DNA from: Nocardia fluminea
Lineage (GTDB): Bacteria > Actinomycetota > Actinomycetes > Mycobacteriales > Mycobacteriaceae
Length of the DNA: 64,000 bases
Direction: 5' to 3'
Assembly: GCF_002846365.1 (NCBI RefSeq)
Contig: NZ_PJMW01000002.1
Coordinates: forward strand, 1,674,001-1,738,000
Shown: positions 30,228-38,399 of the stretch, one piece after another
How the letters are laid out: the number at the start of each line of letters is the position of its first letter
Numbering within the stretch: the stretch's first letter is position 1
Position numbers and translations under genes: made by a program
Notes under the pieces: generated by a model
Databases searched by the model: none
What the model was told of the DNA's origin: nothing
What the model saw: the letters and a program-made list of their open reading frames with translations, nothing else

Positions 30228-30948
30228 CCTAGGGGTCGCGGGGGCGGGGTTGGGAGTGCGGTCATGGCGGATTTGGGGTGAACGGTGTGGCCGGTCTGGT
30301 GGTCCGCGCCATAGGTTCTGCAGTTGCACAGACCGATCTGCGGCGATCATTGTCCGCGCGCCACCAGCCTTTGCCGAGACCTCAGTATGCCTAGTTGCTC
30401 GCACGTACCGCGCACCCAAGCCCGGTTGGTTTTACTACGCGGCCATGCCTCTCCCCACGCTCGGCATGAGTAGAGGGGTAATCGGTTTGGATGGCGGGGG
30501 CGTGGCTGCGGGGCGGGTTTCTCGGGGTGGGTGGTTCTGGTTGTGCTGGCGTCGGTTGCCCGAGGGCTGGCACGAAGTAGGCCGAAGGGGCCGGCTTGGG
30601 CGGGAGCCGGCGAGTGGCTCGGAGTGAGATGAAGGGGCTGGCTTGGGGAAGGGTCGAGGGGTGGGGTACCCGCCTTGCGGCGGGTTGACGGGGACCACTC
30701 CCCTGTTGTTTCCCGTGAAACATTGGTCGTGGGGTGTTAATTCGCGGGTGTTGGGTGTGTCCTTGTCGGCGTGCCGCGATTCAGCTTTCCTAAGTGTCCT
30801 GGGGCTGGCAAGCTGTCAGAGTCGGGCGGGAGTGAGCCACCCTCCTCGAGTCTTCGAGTTCTCCACCGACACAGTTTGTTTGTGACGACACGGCGCCGAC
30901 GTTCGTCGGGGATACGTGATCTGAAGTTTCTCGGGTAAGGAGCAATCT
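30228..30948. other. Non-coding stretch between the IS and parA
   Basis: Most of it repeats the G/T bias seen left of the insertion. An inner part, about 30290-30450, has balanced composition and short inverted arms (CTGGTGG near 30296 with CCACCAG near 30361; CATGCC 30444-30449 with GGCATG 30463-30468), possibly a structured RNA or a decayed gene, but I recognise nothing. A parS-like site lies at 30707 and AAGGAG before parA at its right end. Confidence 0.55.
30707..30722. promoter_or_regulatory. parS: parS-like site upstream of parA
   Basis: TGTTTCCCGTGAAACA is a perfect palindrome arm pair except for one base (CCCGTG instead of CACGTG). It lies 227 bp before parA in the likely promoter region. 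Confidence 0.7.
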
Positions 30949-31944
30949 ATGTCGAGCGGTCCGGCGAATGTTTCACGGGAAACAACGTCGCGGGTCCCGG
31001 GGATGCTGGATTCCAGCAGCTTCGACGCGGAGACGTTCGGGAATACTCCTTTCGGGCACATCTCCCCGGCCGAGACCCCGATCGCGGCGGAAGCGCAACG
31101 CGCCAGCCAGATTCTGCATCCAGGAAAGGTCAATGTGCCGAAACCTCGCGAGCAACGGATCATCACTATCGCCAACCAGAAGGGCGGCGTCGGTAAGACG
31201 ACTACGACGGTCAATCTCGCTGCGGCGCTAGCGCACCAGGGAATGACGGTCCTTGTGGTCGATCTTGATCCGCAGGGCAACGCGAGTACGGCGCTGGGCG
31301 TCGCGCACAACTCGGGTGTGCCGTCCAGCTACGAGCTGCTGATCGGTGAAGTGGCGGTCAAGGACGCGATCCAGGTGAGCCCGCACAGCGAGCGTCTGCT
31401 GTGTGTCCCGGCCACGATCGACCTCGCCGGCGCGGAGATCGAACTGGTCTCCATGGTCGCCAGGGAAGGTCGTCTGAAGACGGCGATCCGCGAGGCGGGC
31501 ATGGTCGGCTTCGACATCGATTACGTGCTGATCGACTGCCCGCCCTCCCTCGGTCTGCTCACGGTCAACGCGCTCGTGGCGGCCAAGGAGGTGCTGATCC
31601 CGATCCAGTGCGAGTACTACGCGCTGGAAGGCGTGGGTCAGCTGCTGCGCAATATCGGGCTGGTGCAAGCGCACCTCAACCCGGAACTCCATGTGTCGAC
31701 CGTCCTGCTGACGATGTACGACGGCCGCACGAAGCTGGCCGACCAGGTGGCCGAGGAGGTGCGTAACCACTTCGGCGACGTGGTCCTCAAGTCGATGATC
31801 CCGCGCAGCGTGAAGGTCTCGGAGGCGCCGGGCTACGGGATGACCGTGCTCGATTACGATCCAGGCTCGCGCGGTGCGATGAGCTACATGGACGCGGGAC
31901 GCGAGCTCGCCGCTCGTGCAGAGCTGAAGCAAGACGCGTCTTGA
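30949..31944 (+). CDS. parA: Chromosome partitioning ATPase ParA
   Basis: The 331-aa deviant Walker ATPase positions ParB-bound origins. Walker A is KGGVGKTT at residues 78-85, Walker A' VVDLDPQGN follows, and the switch region VLIDCPPSLGLLTVNAL is intact. The first 65 residues are a variable extension. AAGGAG 8 nt before the ATG supports the start. A parS-like sequence forms codons 7-12 (NVSRET). parB follows after 34 nt. In mycobacteria ParA also contacts the polar protein Wag31; whether the extension does so here is unknown. Confidence 0.97.
   Translation: MSSGPANVSRETTSRVPGMLDSSSFDAETFGNTPFGHISPAETPIAAEAQRASQILHPGKVNVPKPREQRIITIANQKGGVGKTTTTVNLAAALAHQGMTVLVVDLDPQGNASTALGVAHNSGVPSSYELLIGEVAVKDAIQVSPHSERLLCVPATIDLAGAEIELVSMVAREGRLKTAIREAGMVGFDIDYVLIDCPPSLGLLTVNALVAAKEVLIPIQCEYYALEGVGQLLRNIGLVQAHLNPELHVSTVLLTMYDGRTKLADQVAEEVRNHFGDVVLKSMIPRSVKVSEAPGYGMTVLDYDPGSRGAMSYMDAGRELAARAELKQDAS
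30969..30984. promoter_or_regulatory. parS: parS-like site inside parA
   Basis: TGTTTCACGGGAAACA has perfect outer arms with one central change (CACGGG for CACGTG). It encodes part of the ParA N-terminal extension and lies 262 bp after the site at 30707. Confidence 0.7.
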
Positions 31945-31978
31945 GCGTGAGTTGGAACGAGGAAGGGATCGGTAGCCG

Positions 31979-33016
31979 ATGAGTCAGGCGAAAAAGGGCG
32001 GTCTCGGTCGCGGGTTGGCCGCATTGATCCCGACGGGTCCGGCCGTGGCGCCGGGCTTGAGTAGTGCCGCCGCGAGCGTGATCGGGATCAACCCGATCGG
32101 CCCGCAACCGGCCGAGGCGTTCCTGCATCGTGTTCCGGACGCGGAGCCGGAGCCCGAGCCCGAAGCCGAATCCGATCTGGTCTCCCCCGGCGGCGCGGTG
32201 TATCGCGAGGTCCCGGCGGAGCTGATCGAGCCGAACCCGAAGCAGCCGCGTCAGGTCTTCGAAGAAGACGCACTCGCGGAACTCGTGCACTCGATTCGCG
32301 AGTTCGGTCTCATGCAGCCGATCGTCGTCCGTCGCGTCGAACCGGGCGTCGACAAGTTCCAGTTGGTCATGGGTGAGCGTCGCTGGCGCGCATGCCAAGA
32401 GGCCGGACTCGCCACGATCCCGGCGATCATCCGCGACACCGACGACGGCTCGATGCTGCGCGACGCACTTCTGGAGAACATCCACCGCGTGCAGCTGAAC
32501 CCCCTCGAGGAGGCGGCGGCCTATCAGCAGCTGCTCGAGGAGTTCGACGTCACCCACGAGGAATTAGCGACGCGAATCGGTCGCTCGCGTCCGGTGGTGA
32601 CGAATATGATTCGTTTGCTGAAGCTGCCGATTCCCGTGCAGCGTCGGGTGGCCGCCGGGGTGCTCTCGGCCGGACATGCCAGGGCGCTGCTCGGCTTGGA
32701 TGCCGGCGCGGACGCACAGGAAGTACTGGCGGCGCGGATCGTCGCCGAGGGTTTGTCGGTTCGGGCCACCGAGGAAGCGGTGACCCTCGCCAACCGCAAT
32801 CCCTCGGAGACCGCTCCCCCGGCGCCGAAGCGCAAGCCGATTCACATGCCGGGTCTTCAGGAAGTGGCCGAGCGGCTGTCGGGTTCCTACGACACCCGGG
32901 TCACGGTGAGCCTCGGCAAACGCAAGGGCAAGATCGTTGTCGAGTTCGGGTCCGTCGAAGACCTCGAGCGCATCGTGGCGCTGATGGATCAAGTCGGCCC
33001 CGAAACGTCACTGTGA
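31979..33016 (+). CDS. parB: Chromosome partitioning protein ParB
   Basis: The 345-aa CTP-dependent clamp loads at parS and spreads. After a 75-residue linker come the ParB/Srx-type CTP-binding region with [12 protein letters not shown] and the GERRWRAC motif near 131-138, then [21 protein letters not shown], the helix-turn-helix [21 protein letters not shown] that reads par[10 protein letters not shown] and a C-terminal dimerisation domain. It follows parA by 34 nt in one operon. The number of parS-like sites nearby agrees with an active system. Confidence 0.97.
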   Translation: MSQAKKGGLGRGLAALIPTGPAVAPGLSSAAASVIGINPIGPQPAEAFLHRVPDAEPEPEPEAESDLVSPGGAVYREVPAELIEPNPKQPRQVFEEDALAELVHSIREFGLMQPIVVRRVEPGVDKFQLVMGERRWRACQEAGLATIPAIIRDTDDGSMLRDALLENIHRVQLNPLEEAAAYQQLLEEFDVTHEELATRIGRSRPVVTNMIRLLKLPIPVQRRVAAGVLSAGHARALLGLDAGADAQEVLAARIVAEGLSVRATEEAVTLANRNPSETAPPAPKRKPIHMPGLQEVAERLSGSYDTRVTVSLGKRKGKIVVEFGSVEDLERIVALMDQVGPETSL

Positions 33017-33054
33017 CTGAAAGAGGCGGCACGTACTGTGGATAGTGATGTGGC

Positions 33055-33822
33055 GTGAGCGTGGATGAATCCGACAGCTGGAGGCTGAACAGAGCAGTGT
33101 CGACCAGCGTCACGGCTTTGACTCTCGACGGGCTCGGTCAGCTCCCGGCGCACACTCGGCGGTGTGTGTTCTGGGAGCTCGACCCGGCGGTCGCGGAGGA
33201 CTCGCACGCGTTCAGCGATCCGGTCTTCGAGAAGGAAGCCTGGCTCTCGACGGTGATGCTCGAGTGGGGCTCCTGCGGACAGGTCGCCCATGTGGACAAC
33301 AACCTCGCGGGCTGCGCGCTGTACTCGCCCCCGAGTGCCGTGCCAAGATCCGCCCTGTTCCCCACCTCCCCAGTAAGCCCGGACGCGGTCCTGCTGACCA
33401 CGCTGCAGGCCGAATTCCCCTACGACGAGGCCGATGTAGCCCATCGCCTGGTTCAGGCCGTGGTGGCCGATCTGGTGCGTCGTGGCGTGCGGGCGCTGGA
33501 GGCCTTCGGCATTCGGAACGGCCCGCCGTCCAGTTCGGTGGCCGATCGAGGCTTCGGGTCGTCGATGCGGTTGATGGAACGGATCGCGGCGCCGCTGCGC
33601 GATCCCTCGTCCGCGACGAGGTGCACCCCTGAAACGTGCATGATCGACGCGGACTTCCTCGCCGAAGTCGGTTTCGAAGTGGTTGCCCCCCATCACCGCT
33701 TCCCCCGGCTGCGCCTGGAACTCGACTCCGATCACGGCTGGAAGGAAGACGTCGAGCGCGCCCTCGACCAACTCCTGGCGGCGGCCTCGATGGAACCGCC
33801 GGCACGCGTCGGTGCGCACTGA
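33055..33822 (+). CDS. Acetyltransferase-like protein downstream of parB (Rv3916c-type)
   Basis: The 255-aa protein has the layout of a GNAT acetyltransferase: a mid-protein strand region (VDNNLAGCALYSPP), LLTTLQAEFPYDEADVAHRLVQAVVADLVRRGVRALEAFG resembling the acetyl-CoA-binding part, and C-terminal MIDADFLAEVGFEVVAPHHRFPRLRLEL. The acetyl-CoA pyrophosphate loop is not canonical, so activity is uncertain. The place after parB equals M. tuberculosis Rv3916c. Start is GTG, 38 nt after parB, so it is probably in the parAB operon. Confidence 0.72.
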   Translation: MSVDESDSWRLNRAVSTSVTALTLDGLGQLPAHTRRCVFWELDPAVAEDSHAFSDPVFEKEAWLSTVMLEWGSCGQVAHVDNNLAGCALYSPPSAVPRSALFPTSPVSPDAVLLTTLQAEFPYDEADVAHRLVQAVVADLVRRGVRALEAFGIRNGPPSSSVADRGFGSSMRLMERIAAPLRDPSSATRCTPETCMIDADFLAEVGFEVVAPHHRFPRLRLELDSDHGWKEDVERALDQLLAAASMEPPARVGAH

Positions 33823-33837
33823 TCCGAGACAACAAGA

Positions 33838-33864
33838 ACGGCCCCGCGGAAATCGCGGGGCCGT
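33838..33864. terminator. Bidirectional terminator between the GNAT-like gene and cwlM
   Basis: ACGGCCCCGCG (33838-33848) pairs with CGCGGGGCCGT (33854-33864), followed on the + strand by TTGTCTT. It separates two convergent genes. Confidence 0.88.
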
Positions 33865-33879
33865 TTGTCTTGGAATGGG

Positions 33880-35079
33880 CTAGACGGCGTTGCCCGCGTC
33901 GGCGGCCGCCAGCTCTTCGGCGAGCAACTCGGCGAAGGTGTAGGTCCCGGTCGGCTGGTCGTCCTGGCCGAGCAGATAGAGACGCTTCACCGAGATCAGA
34001 ATCGCTTCGGCGATCACGTCGCGCATGCGCGGGTTGGTGAGTACCGAGGCGTCGTAGTCGTTGGTGAGGTAGCCGAGGTCCACCTGGACGGTCGGCATCT
34101 TGGTCAGACGCAACAGGTCCCAGGTGCGCTGATGAGTCCGGCAGTCCTGCACCGAGGTTCGGGCCACCACTTCACGCTGGATGAAACCGGCCAGTACCTG
34201 ACCGATCATGGAGACCGAACCGTGCGAGTTGCCCCAGTAGAAGCCGGCCACGCCCTTCGCTGACGGGTTGTCACTGGTCGCGCAGCGCAGCGAGATCATC
34301 AGATCCGCATCGAAGGCATTGGAGGTGTCTGCGCGTTCGACATCGGTCGGGTTGGCACCCCACGGCCGGGACAGAAAGGTCTCCATGCCGGTCGCGGCCA
34401 TCCGGCCCTCGAGCCGGGATGCCAGATCCCACAGGATCTCCGACTCGTAGACGTCCCCGAACTCGGTGGGTACCGCGAAACCCTTGTCGGCGCCGCCGAA
34501 TCCGGGATCGATGACGATCCGCTTGCCGGTGAGCTGCGGGCCCGCGCGATGCACCACTTCTTCCTCTGCGATGCGATGCGGGTTGCCACCGGTGACGCGC
34601 GCGCCGAGCAGATCCAGCGAACGCAAGGTGTCGGGTCCGCAGATGCCGTCGGCGGACAGGCCGATCTCGCGCTGGAACGCGCTGAGTCCGTCGTGGGTGT
34701 GCGGGCCGAAGTGCCCGTCCACCCGGTACACGTAGAAGCCGAGATCCTGCAGCTTGCGCTGCAGGGTGGCCACGTCGTCACCGTAGAGCGGTGCCGACAA
34801 CTGGTAGATCAATGTGCGAGCACCCAGCCGGTAGGAGGCTTCCTTCAGCGCGCGATAGGTGGCCGGACCGACCACCCCGTCGACGAGGAGACCGCGCTGC
34901 TGCTGGAACGCGCGGATCGCCGAATCGAGGGGCCGATCGAACACCGCCTCGGTGTCCTTCCAATATTCCGGTCCGTCAGTGGTTTCGACGTGTGGGAGAT
35001 GCAGGAAGCCGAGGCTTGCGAGGGTGCTCCGAACCTCTGCGACGGCTGGTCCTGAATCGCCGTGACGAAGTCGGTGCAT
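33880..35079 (-). CDS. cwlM: CwlM, amidase-fold regulator of peptidoglycan synthesis
   Basis: The 399-aa cytoplasmic protein has two peptidoglycan-binding-like repeats (about 4-75 and 85-155) and an amidase_3 fold (about 185-370). Zinc ligands are changed: the DPGHGG motif reads DPGFGG with F194, and the later His site is SLRCAT with R265, while the first Glu (E212) is retained; the catalytic Glu site reads VQVDLGYLTN. In mycobacteria CwlM is phosphorylated by PknB and activates MurA rather than cutting wall. The ATG at 35079 follows AAGGAAAGGG; the frame is open to 35163. The pseudo-enzyme state is visible, the regulatory role is family knowledge. Confidence 0.93.
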   Translation of the reverse strand: MHRLRHGDSGPAVAEVRSTLASLGFLHLPHVETTDGPEYWKDTEAVFDRPLDSAIRAFQQQRGLLVDGVVGPATYRALKEASYRLGARTLIYQLSAPLYGDDVATLQRKLQDLGFYVYRVDGHFGPHTHDGLSAFQREIGLSADGICGPDTLRSLDLLGARVTGGNPHRIAEEEVVHRAGPQLTGKRIVIDPGFGGADKGFAVPTEFGDVYESEILWDLASRLEGRMAATGMETFLSRPWGANPTDVERADTSNAFDADLMISLRCATSDNPSAKGVAGFYWGNSHGSVSMIGQVLAGFIQREVVARTSVQDCRTHQRTWDLLRLTKMPTVQVDLGYLTNDYDASVLTNPRMRDVIAEAILISVKRLYLLGQDDQPTGTYTFAELLAEELAAADAGNAV

Positions 35080-35211
35080 GCGTGAGAGCCCTTTCCTTCG
35101 GCCGGAGCGTCCGTCGATTGTCTCAGACCCAAGCCGCTTTGCGGGAATCCCGGGTCCAGGCATCCTACGGCGCGTCGGCCGGTAGGAGGCGCTTTTGTCG
35201 GATGCTCTGTG

Positions 35212-35544
35212 TTAGATGAGACCCTCGAGCTCGCGCAGCAGCGCCGCCTTACCCTTCGCGCCGACGATCTGCTTCACGGGCTTGCCGCCCTGGAACAAGA
35301 TCATCGTGGGCAGCGACAGGATCTGGTAGTCGCGGGCGGTGCCGGGGTTGGCCTCGGTGTCGAGCTTGGCGATGGTCAGCTTCTCGGCGTGGGTGCCCGC
35401 GATCTCCTCCAGCACGGGGGCGACCATCTTGCACGGGCCGCACCAGTCGGCCCAGAAGTCGACGAGCACCGGCTTCTCGCTGAGCAGGACGTCGTCGGCG
35501 AAGGACTGGTCGGTGACGGTGATGGTGTTGGCACTCTCGGCCAT
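35212..35544 (-). CDS. trxA: Thioredoxin
   Basis: The 110-aa thioredoxin has the active site WCGPC (C35, C38), the cis-proline in LSLPTMILF and normal length. It reduces protein disulfides with electrons from the reductase encoded just upstream. It starts 32 nt after trxB and forms an operon with it. In M. tuberculosis the equivalent is called trxC. Confidence 0.97.
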   Translation of the reverse strand: MAESANTITVTDQSFADDVLLSEKPVLVDFWADWCGPCKMVAPVLEEIAGTHAEKLTIAKLDTEANPGTARDYQILSLPTMILFQGGKPVKQIVGAKGKAALLRELEGLI

Positions 35545-35576
35545 GGGTGTCTCCTCGACAGGGGTGGAACTCGAAA

Positions 35577-36563
35577 TCAGTTGGCGCGTACAGCGGCCGG
35601 ACCGTCGGCGTGGTCGAGCGTGTTGGCGGTGATGTCGCCCTGCTCGGCCAGCCAGCGTTCGGCGTCGATCGCCGCACGGCAGCCGGTGCCGGCGGCGGTG
35701 ATCGCCTGCCGGTAGGTGTGGTCGACGAGGTCGCCCACGGCGAACACGCCCGCCACATCGGTGGCGGTGCCCGGTTCGGTCACCCGCACATAGCCTTCGC
35801 CGTCGAGGGCGACCTGGCCCTTGACGAGCTCGCTGCGCGGATCGTGCCCGATGGCCACGAACAGGCCGGTGGCGTCGAGCTCGGATTCCGCGCCGGTGCG
35901 GGTGTCGCGCAGGGTGAGGCTGGTGACGCTCTTCTCGCCGTTCACCTTCACGACCTCGGAGTTGAGCTGGAACTTGATCTTCTCGTTGGCCTTGGCGCGC
36001 TCGAGCATGATCCGTGACGCACGGAACTCCTCACGGCGGTGCACGATGGTGACGCTCGCGGCGAACTTGGTGAGGAAGGTCGCTTCCTCCATGGCGGAGT
36101 CGCCGCCGCCGACCACGACGATGTCCTGGCCCTTGAAGAAGAAGCCGTCGCAGGTGGCGCAGGCGCTCACACCGCGGCCGAGCAGGTCCTGCTCCCCCGG
36201 CACGTTCAGGTAGCGCGCGGCCGAACCCATCGCGAGGATCACGGCGTAGGCCTCGAAGGTCTCGTCACCGACGGTGACCTTCTTCACGGTGCCGGACAGG
36301 TCGATCGCGTCGACGTCCTCGGTGCGCAGCTCGGCGCCGAAACGCTTGGCCTGGTCGCGCATCTGCTCCATGAGGTCGGGGCCCATGATGCCGTCGCGGA
36401 AGCCGGGGAAGTTCTCCACCTCGGTGGTGGTCATCAGGGCGCCACCGAACTGGGTGCCCTCGAAGACCAGCGGCGCGAGCTCCGCGCGGGCGGCGTAGAC
36501 GGCCGCCGTATAGCCGGCGGGTCCTGAGCCGACGATGATCAGGTCGCGAACTGGCGTGCTCAT
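35577..36563 (-). CDS. trxB: Thioredoxin reductase
   Basis: The 328-aa flavoprotein transfers electrons from NADPH to thioredoxin. It has the FAD motif [19 protein letters not shown] at 11-29, the redox pair CATC (C135, C138), the NADPH motif [13 protein letters not shown] and the C-terminal FAD site [15 protein letters not shown]. It precedes trxA on the same strand. Confidence 0.98.
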   Translation of the reverse strand: MSTPVRDLIIVGSGPAGYTAAVYAARAELAPLVFEGTQFGGALMTTTEVENFPGFRDGIMGPDLMEQMRDQAKRFGAELRTEDVDAIDLSGTVKKVTVGDETFEAYAVILAMGSAARYLNVPGEQDLLGRGVSACATCDGFFFKGQDIVVVGGGDSAMEEATFLTKFAASVTIVHRREEFRASRIMLERAKANEKIKFQLNSEVVKVNGEKSVTSLTLRDTRTGAESELDATGLFVAIGHDPRSELVKGQVALDGEGYVRVTEPGTATDVAGVFAVGDLVDHTYRQAITAAGTGCRAAIDAERWLAEQGDITANTLDHADGPAAVRAN

Positions 36564-36661
36564 GGGGACCTTCCGAGAAGTAAAGCTGGGGACGTGTCGG
36601 TCAACAACAGCCTAAACGGTGTTGTTCCCGGTGCTTGCCTCGCGGCTGGCGGCGCGGGCTC

Positions 36662-37423
36662 TCAGCCGATGTCGCGCAGGGTGAGCTGTTCGGGGGTGCC
36701 GGTGGTGCAGCCGGTGCCGACGACGAGAGCGGTGATGGTGGGAGCCTGCTCGCCCTGGACGAGGACCAGGACGGCGTCGGAGCCACGGAAGGTGATATTC
36801 GACGCCCCGAGTACCGCGCGGTCGATACCGTTGGCTCGCACACAGCGGGTGAGGGCGGCGTCGTCGCCCAGCGGACCGACCACGTCGCGTTTGCCGAGTG
36901 CGCGCAGGGCGGCGGCGGTGGTGAGTTCGTCGGCGGCCGCCGGTTCGGTGAAGGGCGCGGCGGTGGGGGTGCCCTCGGTGGTGTCGAAGGTGCTGAACAC
37001 GGCACCGGCGGCGCCTGCCAGGACGGCCACTGCGGCGGCGGCCGCGGCGAGTAGCCCCAGTCGGCGCCGGGATCGGTAGCGGTCCAGCGAGATCGGGGCC
37101 TCGGCGATGGGTGCCGGTTCGGCGGGCACGGCGGCGGGCGGCGTGATCCGCTCGGTCGGGCCCTCCCCCGCGTCGAGTTCGGCGACGAATCGGAACATGC
37201 GGTCGGCCACGTCGTCGGGCATGCGGTGCACGACCCGTTCGTCGGCGGCGAGCGTGCGGAGGTGGGTGTTCACCTCGTCGAGCTTGTTCAGGTAGTGCAG
37301 CGCGTCTTCGTCGGTGCGGACCACGGGCCACAGTTGCTCGCACAATTCGGGCGCGAGGTTGTCGGCATGAAGATCGGCCAGCAGTTCCGACGGGAACGGA
37401 GGCTGCGGCACGGATCGAGACAC
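36662..37423 (-). CDS. Probable anti-sigma-M factor (Rv3912-type)
   Basis: The 253-aa protein has a cytoplasmic N-terminal region (1-118), one membrane helix (LGLLAAAAAAVAVLAGAAGAVF at about 122-143) and an exported C-terminal part with two Cys. This is the topology of membrane anti-sigma factors, and the gene follows sigM by 84 nt on the same strand, as Rv3912 follows sigM in M. tuberculosis. There is no zinc-finger HxxxCxxC motif in the N-terminus. Start is a GTG preceded by GGGGAGGTG. The signal that releases SigM is unknown. Confidence 0.82.
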   Translation of the reverse strand: MSRSVPQPPFPSELLADLHADNLAPELCEQLWPVVRTDEDALHYLNKLDEVNTHLRTLAADERVVHRMPDDVADRMFRFVAELDAGEGPTERITPPAAVPAEPAPIAEAPISLDRYRSRRRLGLLAAAAAAVAVLAGAAGAVFSTFDTTEGTPTAAPFTEPAAADELTTAAALRALGKRDVVGPLGDDAALTRCVRANGIDRAVLGASNITFRGSDAVLVLVQGEQAPTITALVVGTGCTTGTPEQLTLRDIG

Positions 37424-37507
37424 CCTCGCACCTCCCCTGTTCTGTCGATTTCGGATCGCAGGATTTACATCGCTGACTTGTTCGTCACTGTTAATGACGC
37501 ATCCCGA

Positions 37508-38137
37508 CTACGTCCGGTTCCCTGGATCCCGGAAAAATTCCAAACGTTCTTGCAAACGTACGCGCGCTCGGGCGCATCGGCTCTTGATCGTGCCCGGCGC
37601 CACGCCGAGCGCAGCGGCCGTTTCGGCGACGCTACGGCCCTCCATCTCGGTCATGACCAGGGCTAATCGCTGTTCGTCAGGGAGGGTGAACAACGCCTCG
37701 CTCACGACAGTGGAAAGTTCGTAGTGCGCGAACGCGTCGTGCGGGTCGACCGCCTCGGGCATGGTGTCGGGCAGGACCGAGACGGCGCGGCGGGTCTTGT
37801 TGCGCCGGATCCGGTCCAGGCACGCGTTCACCACGATCGCGTGCAGCCAGCTGCGCACCTCGGATTCGGCGCGGAACGAGTCCGCGGTGCGATGGGCCGA
37901 GAACAGGGCGTCCTGCAGGCAGTCGGCGGCGTCCTCGCGGTTGTAGGACGTGCGCAGCGCGGTCTGCCAGAGATGGTCGGAATGCCTGCGCAGCAATTCG
38001 GCGAAAACGTGCGGTTCCCCACGGACGTGGGCAGCGAGCAGTTGCTTGTCGCTGCCGTTCTCCAGGAACGAGCGGACGCTGGACGCGACCTCCCCCGGTG
38101 GCACACCGCGGACTTGCTCGTTGACTTCCGGCGACAA
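37508..38137 (-). CDS. sigM: ECF sigma factor SigM
   Basis: The 209-aa protein has ECF region 2 (HVFAELLRRHSDHLWQTALRTSYNREDAADCLQDALFSAHRTADSFRAESEVRSWLHAIVVNACLDRIRR) and region 4 (TLPDEQRLALVMTEMEGRSVAETAAALGVAPGTIKSRCARARVRLQERL). It would direct polymerase to envelope-stress genes. The start shown is a TTG after AAGGGG; a GTG at 38104 is an alternative with poorer ribosome site. Context between murJ and the anti-sigma gene matches SigM. Confidence 0.9.
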   Translation of the reverse strand: MSPEVNEQVRGVPPGEVASSVRSFLENGSDKQLLAAHVRGEPHVFAELLRRHSDHLWQTALRTSYNREDAADCLQDALFSAHRTADSFRAESEVRSWLHAIVVNACLDRIRRNKTRRAVSVLPDTMPEAVDPHDAFAHYELSTVVSEALFTLPDEQRLALVMTEMEGRSVAETAAALGVAPGTIKSRCARARVRLQERLEFFRDPGNRT

Positions 38138-38399
38138 ACCTGACCCCTTGGACAGCGCTCATTACGGCGACTTCGAGTCGGCGAAACAAGGCCGATCCAT
38201 CACCTGACTACTACGCGGCGTCCAGGATCGACGTCGACAAATCCTGGGTAACTCTCAACCGAGAGCGCGGGGGGATCATATCGTCGATAACAATTGCGCA
38301 CCAACCGGACCGCGGTTCGAACAAGATCGGTAAGGGGCCCGGAAATGCTCGACCACCTGCGCAGATAGCGCGGTGGGAAATTTTTGTGACGCGCTGAGA

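Larger units (their letters stand above)
29132..30233. repeat. Target-site duplication CCTAGG flanking the IS
   Basis: CCTAGG occurs at 29132-29137 and 30228-30233, directly outside the two inverted ends. Because it is itself palindromic, the true duplication may be the 4-bp CTAG or the full six. Confidence 0.8.

Noticed and set aside
30391..30723. A 110-codon minus-strand frame starting in the parS-like site before parA
   Set aside because: The start codon region is parS itself and the product is Pro-rich shadow sequence; no support.
36603..36626. AACAACA/TGTTGTT inverted repeat between trxB and the anti-sigma gene as a terminator
   Set aside because: The 7-bp stem is weak with a 10-nt loop and no T-run; left unannotated.
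38281..38330. tRNA-like string CGGTTCGAAC upstream of sigM
   Set aside because: No cloverleaf or acceptor pairing can be built around it.
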